This document shows positions 53,601 through 62,403 of a stretch of 64,000 nucleotides of DNA, piece after piece (position 1 is the first letter of the stretch; every line of letters begins with the position of its first letter). The notes beneath the pieces are model-generated. The model was not told the origin of the DNA, made no database searches, and saw only the letters and a program-made list of their open reading frames with translations. The position numbers and the translations under genes are program-made. Origin of the DNA: Polaromonas sp. (GTDB lineage Bacteria > Pseudomonadota > Gammaproteobacteria > Burkholderiales > Burkholderiaceae_C); assembly GCF_010365105.1 (NCBI RefSeq), contig NZ_JAAFGZ010000011.1, positions 56,254 to 120,253 on the forward strand. The letters are read 5' to 3'.

Positions 53601-55499
53601 ATGAATAACTTTAATGCTAGCGAAAATATATTACGTGTAATTTTAACGGATGGAGCGATTAGGAATGGATATATTCATTTTCCATTAAATCAGTCAATTT
53701 TCTCTTCTGCAAACTACGGAAATGCAAGCGGAGAGCAAAAGGGAACTCTAATCACCTTAGTAGACGAATTTGGAAAAATATATGAAGATGATGTTAGGGT
53801 AACGGGTAATACTGGACGTTTGAGGTCAAGGTTTGGTTCATATTTCAGTCACTCTGGTGCAAAATCAGGTGATGTTGCCGAAATTAAAAAAGAATCTGAG
53901 GGGAAGTATTTAGTTCGTATAGTGAATAGTTCAGTATCTGCTTCCCTTTCGGCACAAGTCCCGCAGTTAAGTATTCCAGTGCCTTTAGATGCTACAAACC
54001 TTGAAATTTCAAAAATGAATGCGACAAACACCATCCTTTATGGTCCTCCCGGAACCGGCAAGACCTATGTAACAGCAGCCCGTGCAGTCCAGCTTTGCGA
54101 TGGTAAGGTACCACCTACCCGTAAGGAGTTGATGGCTCGGTACGAAGTTCTTCGGCTGGAGCAACGAATCAGTTTTGTGACGTTCCACCAATCATTTGGC
54201 TATGAAGAGTTCATTGAAGGGCTGCGGCCACACCTCAATTCCTCAAGTCAAATTGCCTACAGTGTGGTTCCCGGCGTATTCCGCAAGGCCTGTGATTCCG
54301 CCCGAATCCGTCAACTCGTGAAGCCCGGGCTTTCTGGAAAACCATTGCAACAGCGGACTATCTTCAAAATGTCCTTGGGGGCAAGCTGGAGCGAAGAAGG
54401 AGTAACGGTTTTTAAATATGCACTGGAGAACGAGTGCGTGCTCCTCGGATACGGCAATGAAGTGGATTTCACAGGTTGCAAAAATGAATCTGCAATTAGG
54501 GAGAAATTGCTTAAAGATGCTCCAGAAACAATAAGGATAGAGGCCCATGTTTGGGCAGTCAATTATTTGAATAATGAGCTGAAGATTGGTGACATCGTCG
54601 TGGTGTCTAACGGGAACAAATCATTCCGTGGTATTGCAGAGGTTACGGGCGAGTATGAGTTCTTGGAAGATGCTCCGTTCCATCAGAGTCGGCCTGTCAA
54701 ATGGCTTGCGGTGTTTGAGCCAGCTATGCCGGTTAGCGAAATCTTCGATAGAGGTTTTGCAATGCAAGCAATTTACAAATTGGATGCGTTGGGCCTTAAC
54801 TATGAAAAACTAAATGCTCTTTTGACTGCACAAACGAAAGAGCCCCCAGTTCAACCCCATGTACTCATCATTGATGAAATTAACAGGGCCAACATCTCAA
54901 AAGTTTTTGGTGAGCTCATAACGCTGTTGGAACCAGATAAGCGTGAAGGGGAGACAAATGCCATTTCGGTCAAGCTTCCATACTCAGGGGAAGACTTTAC
55001 TGTTCCTTCAAATTTGCATGTGATTGGGACAATGAATACGGCCGACCGTTCAATTGCATTGCTGGATACGGCGTTGAGGCGTCGGTTTGACTTTGAAGAA
55101 TTGGAGCCGGACGCCTCGACGCTGGAAAAAAATGATATTCCTGGGGTGGACTTGGTCAAGCTGCTGACAGCGCTCAATGACCGAATTGAAGCGTTGTTCG
55201 ACCGTGACCATCGCATTGGCCATGCATTTTTCATAGGAATTTCAAGCGTTGAGGGCTTGGAGCAGGTCTTCCGGCGCAAGGTTATCCCGCTTTTGCAGGA
55301 GTACTTTTACGAAAACTGGTCTAACGTTCGACGTGCGCTAAACGACTACGGCACAGGTGACTTTGTCATCAGCAATAAACTCGCACAGCTGCCCGCAGAC
55401 GGGGACGAAAGCTTCTCGGACGAGCCCCGAGTTGTGTACAGGGTCAATGAGGCGCCTTTCCCGGTGACTGCATACCAGCGCATTTACGGCGGCAACTGA
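53601..55499 (+). CDS. mcrB: McrB-like AAA+ GTPase with inserted PUA/EVE-like domain
   Basis: This 632-residue protein is the motor of a modification-dependent restriction system. The N-terminal 140 residues (ILRVILTDGAIRNGYIHFPL) are an unusual specificity domain, AT-rich in sequence. The AAA+ module starts with Walker A GPPGTGKT at 148, Walker B LIIDEINRA at 422 and the McrB GTP motif MNTADRS at 478. Between them, about residues 253-370, sits an extra domain (FKMSLGASWSEEGV, AHVWAVNYLNNELKIGDIVV, KSFRGIAEVTGEYEFLED) of PUA/EVE character, a fold that reads modified bases. mcrC follows 3 bp later. Confidence 0.9.
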   Translation: MNNFNASENILRVILTDGAIRNGYIHFPLNQSIFSSANYGNASGEQKGTLITLVDEFGKIYEDDVRVTGNTGRLRSRFGSYFSHSGAKSGDVAEIKKESEGKYLVRIVNSSVSASLSAQVPQLSIPVPLDATNLEISKMNATNTILYGPPGTGKTYVTAARAVQLCDGKVPPTRKELMARYEVLRLEQRISFVTFHQSFGYEEFIEGLRPHLNSSSQIAYSVVPGVFRKACDSARIRQLVKPGLSGKPLQQRTIFKMSLGASWSEEGVTVFKYALENECVLLGYGNEVDFTGCKNESAIREKLLKDAPETIRIEAHVWAVNYLNNELKIGDIVVVSNGNKSFRGIAEVTGEYEFLEDAPFHQSRPVKWLAVFEPAMPVSEIFDRGFAMQAIYKLDALGLNYEKLNALLTAQTKEPPVQPHVLIIDEINRANISKVFGELITLLEPDKREGETNAISVKLPYSGEDFTVPSNLHVIGTMNTADRSIALLDTALRRRFDFEELEPDASTLEKNDIPGVDLVKLLTALNDRIEALFDRDHRIGHAFFIGISSVEGLEQVFRRKVIPLLQEYFYENWSNVRRALNDYGTGDFVISNKLAQLPADGDESFSDEPRVVYRVNEAPFPVTAYQRIYGGN

Positions 55500-55502
55500 G
55501 CT

Positions 55503-56828
55503 ATGGCGGTTCTGGCACTACGGGAATACGAGCGAATCACATGCGGTGACACCTTCGACCCCATCAATCGGGTCGTAAGAGCGGACCAGCATCGTGCGCT
55601 TGAACGATTTTCGGAGGAATACCAAAAGCTTCACAAGGTCACTGTATTCCAGCATGGTCCACGGTTGAGCCTGGTCGCTCAGAACTTTGTGGGAGTCATC
55701 AATCTTGGTCGCGACCAGATTGAGGTGCTTCCGAAAATCGAGGGCGAGATATCACAGGTCAGGCATAACCTGGCCAGGATGATTTCCGTGGTGCTGGACC
55801 TTCAGCTTTACGACGATGATTCCACCAAGGTCGACAAGCACAACGACAGCATCCTTGAAATATTGATTCGGTTGTTCTGCGAGAAGCTGTGGCAATGCGT
55901 GCGCAGGGGGATGGTCAGACGCTATGAGACTCGCAGCGATAACTTGACGATGCTTCGCGGTCGACTGTCAGTAATCGACCAAATTCGCCATAATCTGGCT
56001 CGGCCGGACCGATTGGCTTGCATATTTGACGAGTTTTCAGAAAACAACCCGCTGAACCAAGCCCTGAAGGCGGCATTGCGCGTTCTGAGCAAAGTGGCAA
56101 AAACCCAGACCAACCAGCGCAACATTGCGGAGTTGGTATTTTGCTTTCAAGAGGTTGATGACCTGGCTCCCAACGCCATCAACTGGGCAATGGCTGGAAC
56201 TAACCGCTTATCTTTACGGTACAAGCCTGTTCTGGCGCTCGCACGGCTCTTCATAGAAAGCAAGTCTCCTGACATCGTCTCTGGCTCCGGGGACGGGTTC
56301 GCCTTGCTCTTTGATATGAACCAGCTTTTTGAGAGCTATGTGGGCGCCATCGCTAAACGCCTTTTCGCCAAGGATGGGCTGGTGGTTTCACTTCAGGGCC
56401 CAAAGCGCCATTTGGCACGTCTTGCAAGCGGGAGCCCGGTTTTTGCACTAAAGCCAGACATCGTGGCAAGGAAAGGAGGGAAGATTGCTTTCATTATTGA
56501 CACCAAGTGGAAGCGCCTCAAGGAAGAGTCATACCGGGAGGGTGTGACCTCGACTGACGTGTACCAGATGTACGCTTATTCGACCCAATACGCGTCCCCG
56601 GATGTCTTGCTCTTGTATCCGCATCACAGTGAACTGGGAGAGTGGACGCCCAGACGCGCGGAATATTGGGTACATGGCGCTGATGGTGCCTTGGGACTGA
56701 ATCAGCGAATCTGTGTCTCGACGATTGAATTACAAAACCTGAATTTAATTCCAGGTAAGTTAAAAGAAATATTCATAATTGAAGGTACTTTTCAGGAGCC
56801 GAAGTCTCCGACGCCAGTTGTTGCATAA
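55503..56828 (+). CDS. mcrC: McrC-like restriction endonuclease subunit
   Basis: This 441-residue partner of McrB has an N-terminal McrC domain (VFQHGPRLSLVAQNFVGVIN, IEVLPKIEG) that stimulates the GTPase, and a C-terminal PD-(D/E)XK nuclease with D319 (LKPDIVARK) and D333-x-K335 (FIIDTKWKR). The complex would cleave DNA carrying modified bases. All catalytic residues are present. The last 30 codons become AT-rich. Confidence 0.92.
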   Translation: MAVLALREYERITCGDTFDPINRVVRADQHRALERFSEEYQKLHKVTVFQHGPRLSLVAQNFVGVINLGRDQIEVLPKIEGEISQVRHNLARMISVVLDLQLYDDDSTKVDKHNDSILEILIRLFCEKLWQCVRRGMVRRYETRSDNLTMLRGRLSVIDQIRHNLARPDRLACIFDEFSENNPLNQALKAALRVLSKVAKTQTNQRNIAELVFCFQEVDDLAPNAINWAMAGTNRLSLRYKPVLALARLFIESKSPDIVSGSGDGFALLFDMNQLFESYVGAIAKRLFAKDGLVVSLQGPKRHLARLASGSPVFALKPDIVARKGGKIAFIIDTKWKRLKEESYREGVTSTDVYQMYAYSTQYASPDVLLLYPHHSELGEWTPRRAEYWVHGADGALGLNQRICVSTIELQNLNLIPGKLKEIFIIEGTFQEPKSPTPVVA

Positions 56829-56896
56829 GGGTTTATCCAATTTGGAAATCGACATGCTGATTTAAACGGTTCAGCAACGCGTTGTCATCAATTTGG

Positions 56897-57313
56897 CTAT
56901 TCGGTTTTTGAGGGCGTCACGCTCAGGCCTGCTCGGAGTCCGTGAACAATGCGCACCATGGCGGCAATGTCCCCGCTCCCATTAAGCAATTCAGGTGAAA
57001 GGCCTTGTGCCTTCATTTCCGCTTTCTGAGTGCTAAAACTAGATTCGTAACGGACAAATTCACCGCTTTCGCTCACAAACGCAAGCCAATAGCTCCAACC
57101 ACGGTCATTGCGGCGCTGATGATTCGCCTCTCCCTCGAAAAGGGCATCACCTGGTAGTAGTTCTTCCTCTCCAAGTTGCAAGTAAGGGCCACCAATATCA
57201 TTGGCTCCCGTGATGAGCGAGGGTACAGGGAGTTCGTTTCCAGCTCGCACTATCTTTGCCCAGTAGCGGCAGCGACTATCGAGAGGTTTGATTTGAATTG
57301 AATGTGATTGCAT
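56897..57313 (-). CDS. Hypothetical protein
   Basis: This 138-residue soluble protein has no signal peptide. Recognisable stretches are IQIKPLDSRCRYWAKIVRAG, YLQLGEEELLPGDALFEGEA and RRNDRGWSYWLAFVSESGEF. I do not recognise the family. It converges on mcrC and may be a cargo or mobility-associated gene. Confidence 0.6.
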   Translation of the reverse strand: MQSHSIQIKPLDSRCRYWAKIVRAGNELPVPSLITGANDIGGPYLQLGEEELLPGDALFEGEANHQRRNDRGWSYWLAFVSESGEFVRYESSFSTQKAEMKAQGLSPELLNGSGDIAAMVRIVHGLRAGLSVTPSKTE

Positions 57314-57581
57314 AAACAGTTCCTATTTGGTAGTTGCCAACCGCAATTCGTGGCCGGCTGAACCGTAGAGGGTGAATGTTTATATTTTTTAAAAAATTAT
57401 TCAAATTTTCTTTGTACAAAAAAACAAATTTTTCAGACCAGTCAGAGCATCAACTTCAATACAGAAAAAGTCACCGCATCAGGGGGGAGCTTTTGTAATC
57501 TGCCATTGTCATGACGCCGTTATCCCGTTACTCTGTTACCCGTGCCACGTGCAAAGAGATGATTAATCTGAATGGTTTGCC
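57314..57581. other. Intergenic region
   Basis: There are 268 bp with an AT-rich part (57370-57430) likely to hold promoters for the genes on both sides. Spaced GTTA(C/T)C words at 57520-57541 resemble those near 39338-39358, but the match is too short to call a repeat. Confidence 0.3.
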
Positions 57582-58430
57582 ATGACTATGGTTGTTGCCA
57601 TCACCTGTGCCGTGGTTATTGCTGCCGTGATATTTGTTCTCGGATGCAGAGCACAACGTCAAGCAGTCGGCTCGCTAGCCGCTGCTCTTGAAAAGGCATC
57701 AAAGGTCAAGACCGGCTTGGTTCAAGGCTCAATTGACTACGACAGCCTTCCGCCACCTGTGCAGCGCTATCTCCACATGGCACTGCCCGATGGATTCGAG
57801 ACTATCGGTCTGGCACATCTCCGGCAAGAAGGCCGGCTAAGGCTAGACGCCAAGACCGAACGCTGGATGACCTTCACTGCCGAGCAGACGATTGCACCGA
57901 CAACCACTGGATTCCTCTGGGACGCCCGGGTCCGGGCTACTCTTGGCATCCATATTCGGGTGCTTGATTCTCTGGTCGACGGCCGTGGCGCCGGCCAGGT
58001 CAGTCTGCTCTCAGCCATCAGAATCGCCTCGGATGGCGGCACACCAGAGATGAACTCCGGCGCGCTACATCGCTTCCTGGCCGAAACAGTCTGGAGTCCG
58101 ACAGCCCTGCTGCCCAGCGAGCGTCTGCGTTGGAGTGCCATTGATGACCGCACGGCATGCGCGACGCTCACAGTCCATGATGTCACTGTGTCACTCGAAT
58201 TCCGGTTCAACGCGGCAGGCGAAGTTGTCGGCATCTTTACGCCGGGGCGTTGGGGCAGTTTTGGTGGCAGCTATGTTCAGAAACCGTGGGAAGGGCGCTT
58301 TCGAGAATACGTCCCTGTTCAGGGCATGCGAATCCCCAAACATGGCGAGGTTGGCTGGTATGACGGCAGTGTGTGGGGGGCAGTCTGGGAAGGCACGCTT
58401 TTGGAAGCTCAATATTCATGCTTCCGTTAA
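57582..58430 (+). CDS. DUF6544-like protein with N-terminal membrane helix
   Basis: This 282-residue protein starts with a hydrophobic helix (MVVAITCAVVIAAVIFVLG) and continues with the pattern LPPPVQRYLHMALPDG, LRQEGRLRLDAKTERWMTFT, FLWDARVRATLG, IRVLDSLVDGRGAGQVSLLS. That resembles the DUF6544 family, of unknown function. The chain is complete and ends at 58430. Confidence 0.65.
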   Translation: MTMVVAITCAVVIAAVIFVLGCRAQRQAVGSLAAALEKASKVKTGLVQGSIDYDSLPPPVQRYLHMALPDGFETIGLAHLRQEGRLRLDAKTERWMTFTAEQTIAPTTTGFLWDARVRATLGIHIRVLDSLVDGRGAGQVSLLSAIRIASDGGTPEMNSGALHRFLAETVWSPTALLPSERLRWSAIDDRTACATLTVHDVTVSLEFRFNAAGEVVGIFTPGRWGSFGGSYVQKPWEGRFREYVPVQGMRIPKHGEVGWYDGSVWGAVWEGTLLEAQYSCFR

Positions 58431-58509
58431 AAGTGTGCTTCTGGTCGAATTTGGCGCGAAGTCCTAGGATGGCCGCCATGACGATTGAATGTCTTCTTTG
58501 AAGTGTGTT

Positions 58510-58590
58510 TTAAAACACCCCGTACCGGTACGTAAAGAACAGCGCAGCCAAGACGCCAACGACGGCAAGGATGGTCATAACTCTTCCCAT
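58510..58590 (-). CDS. 26-residue single-pass membrane protein
   Basis: A minus-strand frame from ATG 58590 to TAA 58510 encodes MGRVMTILAVVGVLAALFFT followed by YRYGVF. It has a near-perfect ribosome binding site (AAGGAGGAACT directly before ATG) and one transmembrane helix with a basic N-terminal residue. The strong site in otherwise gene-free DNA supports a real small protein, such as a toxin or regulatory peptide. No family is recognised. Confidence 0.6.
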   Translation of the reverse strand: MGRVMTILAVVGVLAALFFTYRYGVF

Positions 58591-58785
58591 AGTTCCTCCT
58601 TATTGAAAACAATTCTACTGGGTTGGGTTACGGGTCTGCTTGTCCACTCCATCCCTCGCCACTTTGGATTTTATCGATATTTCCCCTTGTGTAGACTGAT
58701 GGAATCGACCCGCGCAGAGCCTGAACTGGCGGCGTTCCAGCTACTTATGTCAACGTAGAAAACGCTCGCCCTGTGCAAAAGATGC

Positions 58786-58839
58786 TTGACTCATTCGACT
58801 TTATTGATACACTAAAACTGTTCTTAATAAGTGTCTCAA
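58786..58839 (+). promoter_or_regulatory. Promoter and inverted-repeat operator of the MerR/VIT-vWA operon
   Basis: TTGACT at 58786-58791 and TACACT at 58808-58813 are 16 bp apart. TTGATACACT at 58804-58813 and AGTGTCTCAA at 58830-58839 form an inverted repeat (9 of 10 positions) around the likely transcription start. This fits autoregulation by the MerR protein encoded right after it. The leader is very short. Confidence 0.55.
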
Positions 58840-58842
58840 TAA

Positions 58843-59331
58843 ATGCAAATGCAAACGCCGACTCCTGACCAATACACGCTCAACGAACTCTGCGTTTTGG
58901 CTGACCTGCCAGTGCGCACCGTACGGTACTACGTGCAAAACGGCCTGGTTGACCGCCCGGAAGGTGAGACCCGGGCAGCCAGATACGGTGCGCGCCATCT
59001 GGAGCAGGTGCTGCTCATCAAGAAATGGACCTCGGCCGGCGTGTCGCTGGACCGTATTCGCGAGATGCTCCATGGTGAGGTACCTCCAGTGCTTGCCCGC
59101 CCGAAAAAGCCCGGCTCGATTGAAGTGTGCAGTCATCTGCACATCGCCGACGGCCTTGAAATCATCATCGAGCCGACCCGTGCGCAGATGACACCTGAAC
59201 AGGTTCGCCAGTTCTCCCGGGGGGTCATGACCCTCTATTCAACGGTCTTGCAGGCATCCCCGCTAGAAGAAGAGGGCAGCAAAGACCCAACAGATACCGA
59301 TGTCAAACCGCAGGAAGGAAATAAAAAATGA
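58843..59331 (+). CDS. MerR-family transcriptional regulator
   Basis: This 162-residue protein has a classic MerR helix-turn-helix (YTLNELCVLADLPVRTVRYY, then GVSLDRIREML). The effector part is short and contains a histidine-bearing SHLHIADGLEIIIEP. No metal-binding Cys motif is seen. Its stop overlaps the next start by ATGA, so the two proteins are made together. ATG 58849 is an alternative start. Confidence 0.88.
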   Translation: MQMQTPTPDQYTLNELCVLADLPVRTVRYYVQNGLVDRPEGETRAARYGARHLEQVLLIKKWTSAGVSLDRIREMLHGEVPPVLARPKKPGSIEVCSHLHIADGLEIIIEPTRAQMTPEQVRQFSRGVMTLYSTVLQASPLEEEGSKDPTDTDVKPQEGNKK

Positions 59332-61850
59332 GCTCAACCCGACAGGCTGCCTTGTCCAATTCAATGGGTGAAAGCCTCGTCCTTGAAGGTGTTACCGCCC
59401 GAGGGGTTGTTCACGGGCGAATGCTGGAGATGAGCCTGCTGCAGCGGTTTCGCAATCCCGGCGCGACCAATACCGAGGTCACCTATACCTTTCCATTGCC
59501 CTGGGGCGCGGTGCTGTTGGGCGTGGACGTTGAGCTCAATGGTCAACGCCTACGCGGCGAAGTGACGGCCAGGCAAACGGCGAGGGCGAAATACGAAGAA
59601 GCCCTGTCGGAAGGAAACACGAGCATCATGCTTGAGCGCAATGCCGACCTCAGCTACACCCTTGAGCTTGGCAACCTGCTTGCAAAAGAGGCCTGCGTCA
59701 TCCTGGTTCGATATGCCCAGATTCTCCAACTGGAGCAAGGCCAGCTCCGCCTGATGCTGCCGACCACAATTGCGCCCAGGTACGGCAATCCCCTGACCCA
59801 GGGTGGACTCCAACCCCACCAGGTTGTCGAAACGGATATCTGTGCGGAGTACCCGTTCGACATCACCATCACTCTTCACGGCTCTTTGGCAAAGGCCAAC
59901 GTTGCGTCTCCAAGCCACAAGACCGCCTACCAGCCCGGCGCTGATGAACTTATCGTCAAGCTGGCCCAAAAGGGGTCACTGGACAGGGATTTTGTTCTCG
60001 TTCTCAGCGAGCTGCCCCAGTCGTCAGTGGGTATCGCCAGTCCAGACCTCTGGTTCCCAGGGCGCACCACCGTCATGGCCAGTTTCAGCCCGCTGTTGTC
60101 TCAAGACTCTGCCAAACCAGTTGCCGTCAAAATTCTGGTGGACTGCAGCGGCTCCATGAATGGCGACAGCATGGAGGCCGCCCGCTGCGCCCTGCGTTCC
60201 ATCGTCATGGGCATGGAAAAGACGGATAAATTCACTCTGTCCCGGTTTGGCAGCACTGTCGAGCATCGCAGCCGTGGCATGTGGTCAGGTTCCATTCCTG
60301 CCAAGGCGTCTGGCTTGCGATGGGTTTCGCGTTTGGCCGCCGATTTGGGGGGGACTGAGATGGCGCAGGCGCTGGCCTCAACCATCAGCCTGGCCCATCA
60401 TGGCCGCTGTGACTTGCTGCTCATCACGGATGGAGAAATTCAGGGCATCAATGAAGTCATCGACACCGCGAAAACCTCCGGTCATCGGGTGTTTGTGGTC
60501 GGCATTGGCGCCAGCCCAGCGGAAGTTCATTTGCGCCGCTTGGCACAGGCCACTGGGGGTGCTTGCGACTTCGTGGCACCGGGCGAAGATGTTGAACCGG
60601 CCGTGCTGAGGATGTTCAATCGGCTGCGCTCGCCCTATGTAAAAAAACTGCAGGTGGAATGGCCTGCCGGCTGGGAAATTGAATGGGCCAGTAGCGTGCC
60701 TGACCTTGCCTTTGAGGGCGATACTTTGACGATGTATGCAGTTGTCGTCGGTGAACTGGAAGCGCCGATGGCGGGCCAGGCCAAGCTGTGGGGTCACTTG
60801 GAAGGCCAGAGCAGCCAGAAGTTGCTTGCGCAGCTGGAAGTTGGATTTGTGCAGGATGATGCCAACACGCTGTCCAGGTGCGCCAGGTTTGAGCAATTCA
60901 GTGCCTGTGAACAAACCCATGAATTTCCAAAATCCAAACTGGTGGATATGGCCGTGTCGTACCAACTGGTCAGCAGTGAAACCAACTTCATTCTGGTGCA
61001 TGAACGAGCCGAGGCTGAAAAACCCCTTGAAATGCCCGATTCGTACAAAGTACCGCATATGTTGGCATCAGGGTGGGGCGGCACCGGTTCGGTCGCGGGA
61101 AATATTTACGGGGCACCATCGCAGCAGGGGCATCGTACGGGGGAAGCCATCCACAACTTCTCAGCATCGGCAGGTTTGAATCTGCCAGACAACTCATCCA
61201 TGTCAGTGCCCAGCGTGTGGCGAACATCTCGCACCCAAGCCACTGCGAAGATAGGTGCCAGCTCCAGCGGCATGGATGACATTGACATCCCTATGTTTTT
61301 GCGAAGATATGCCGACAGTACCCCTGAGAAGGTTGTGTCACGTCGCAAAATTGACCCCGCAAATGCCGATTTTTGGGCACGGCACGCGCCACCGCGTCTG
61401 TCAATAATGAAGGTCATGGAATGGGAGCAAGACCATCCTGCGCATCTGCTTCCAGTAATCTACACGGGCCTGACACCAGCCGGCGTTGTCGAGTGGCTCA
61501 GAATTAATGACGCCAGTTTTTGGCCCAAGCTGTACCCTGACCTTCAGGCAATGGGCTTAGGGATTTGTGTGTGCGAGTGGCTCGAATTCGTAATCGGTGC
61601 GGAACACGATGAAGCTGAAGTGGTCGAGACCTTCGTATCGGTAATGCTTGAGTTTGATTTCACCATCACACAGGGATTGAGAAGGACGATTAAAACGCTT
61701 GCGTCTGTAATTCGTCCCGTTCATAAGTCGGCGGAAAATCTTGGTAACGAGATTTTGGCGGAGTTTATTCGACAGGGTCTGCTGGGTATTCAGCCCCGCA
61801 AATGGCCTGACCCAGTTGTGAATTTTGCAGAAGTGAGCGACGTACTTTGA
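59328..61850 (+). CDS. VIT and von Willebrand factor A domain protein
   Basis: This 840-residue soluble protein has a VIT domain at about residues 10-140 (SLLQRFRNPGATNTEVTYTF, PLPWGAVLLGVDVELNG) and a vWA domain near residues 265-450, with a complete MIDAS: D272-C-S274-G-S276 in VDCSGSMNG, then GGTEMAQAL and ITDGEIQG. A long C-terminal region without a known domain follows (WARHAPPRLSIM, VVEWLRINDASFWPKL). vWA domains bind protein partners through Mg2+. It is coupled to a MerR regulator. Function is unknown; a defence or stress role is suggested only by context. Confidence 0.87.
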   Translation: MSSTRQAALSNSMGESLVLEGVTARGVVHGRMLEMSLLQRFRNPGATNTEVTYTFPLPWGAVLLGVDVELNGQRLRGEVTARQTARAKYEEALSEGNTSIMLERNADLSYTLELGNLLAKEACVILVRYAQILQLEQGQLRLMLPTTIAPRYGNPLTQGGLQPHQVVETDICAEYPFDITITLHGSLAKANVASPSHKTAYQPGADELIVKLAQKGSLDRDFVLVLSELPQSSVGIASPDLWFPGRTTVMASFSPLLSQDSAKPVAVKILVDCSGSMNGDSMEAARCALRSIVMGMEKTDKFTLSRFGSTVEHRSRGMWSGSIPAKASGLRWVSRLAADLGGTEMAQALASTISLAHHGRCDLLLITDGEIQGINEVIDTAKTSGHRVFVVGIGASPAEVHLRRLAQATGGACDFVAPGEDVEPAVLRMFNRLRSPYVKKLQVEWPAGWEIEWASSVPDLAFEGDTLTMYAVVVGELEAPMAGQAKLWGHLEGQSSQKLLAQLEVGFVQDDANTLSRCARFEQFSACEQTHEFPKSKLVDMAVSYQLVSSETNFILVHERAEAEKPLEMPDSYKVPHMLASGWGGTGSVAGNIYGAPSQQGHRTGEAIHNFSASAGLNLPDNSSMSVPSVWRTSRTQATAKIGASSSGMDDIDIPMFLRRYADSTPEKVVSRRKIDPANADFWARHAPPRLSIMKVMEWEQDHPAHLLPVIYTGLTPAGVVEWLRINDASFWPKLYPDLQAMGLGICVCEWLEFVIGAEHDEAEVVETFVSVMLEFDFTITQGLRRTIKTLASVIRPVHKSAENLGNEILAEFIRQGLLGIQPRKWPDPVVNFAEVSDVL

Positions 61851-61935
61851 GAGACTGCCAGAGGCCTAATTCATACCGCAACTGGGGTGTCTTCAGGTTT
61901 ATTCCGTCCAAGTTCTAACCGTATGAAAAATTGTA

Positions 61936-62403
61936 ATGCAATACATGAAGACAATTTCCCACACATTGCAGGAACTAGAGGTGGTTCTTAACCTCTGGGC
62001 TTACGCAGGGGAGGACGGCTACATTGTCCGACTGGCTGGAAAAGCTTATGTGCTGGAGGGTAACGACAAATTGAAGCTTTCACTCCTGCGCTCATTGGCC
62101 GCAACTGATTGGCTTGCCTCCCAATGGGAGAAGGTACCGACCAACTTCACTTTGAGCGGACCAGATGGACAGGATATGACCGGTGTTGCCCATGCCTCCA
62201 TGTTGTCTGAGCCCACAAGCCATGCTCACTTATTCGGTTCACTCATGGAAAAATTGGCTGAGGGTTTGCCTGAGCAAATGCGGTGTTTCAAAGGATACTA
62301 CGTTCCCTTTAAATTGGAGCTTCCTCAGGAGCCGCTTACCGTGACCACCGTGGTCATGGAGTACGAAGATGGTCGGTTGGAGCCCATGGTTGGAAACAGG
62401 TGA
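61936..62403 (+). CDS. Hypothetical protein
   Basis: This 155-residue protein has no signal or membrane helix. Visible stretches are LNLWAYAGEDGYIVRLAGKA, YVLEGNDKLKLSLLRSLAAT and FKGYYVPFKLELPQEPLTVT. The family is not recognised. ATG 61936 or ATG 61945 can be the start. A second frame with protein-like composition overlaps its 3' end. Confidence 0.5.
   Translation: MQYMKTISHTLQELEVVLNLWAYAGEDGYIVRLAGKAYVLEGNDKLKLSLLRSLAATDWLASQWEKVPTNFTLSGPDGQDMTGVAHASMLSEPTSHAHLFGSLMEKLAEGLPEQMRCFKGYYVPFKLELPQEPLTVTTVVMEYEDGRLEPMVGNR

Larger units (their letters stand above)
58431..58842. other. Gap between the DUF6544-like and merR-like genes
   Basis: Apart from the 26-residue protein and the merR promoter, the 412 bp hold nothing I can support. 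Confidence 0.4.

Noticed and set aside
57520..57541. GTTACC-type words resembling those at 39338-39358 as island direct repeats
   Set aside because: The shared words are only six to seven bases with different spacing; not enough for an att site.
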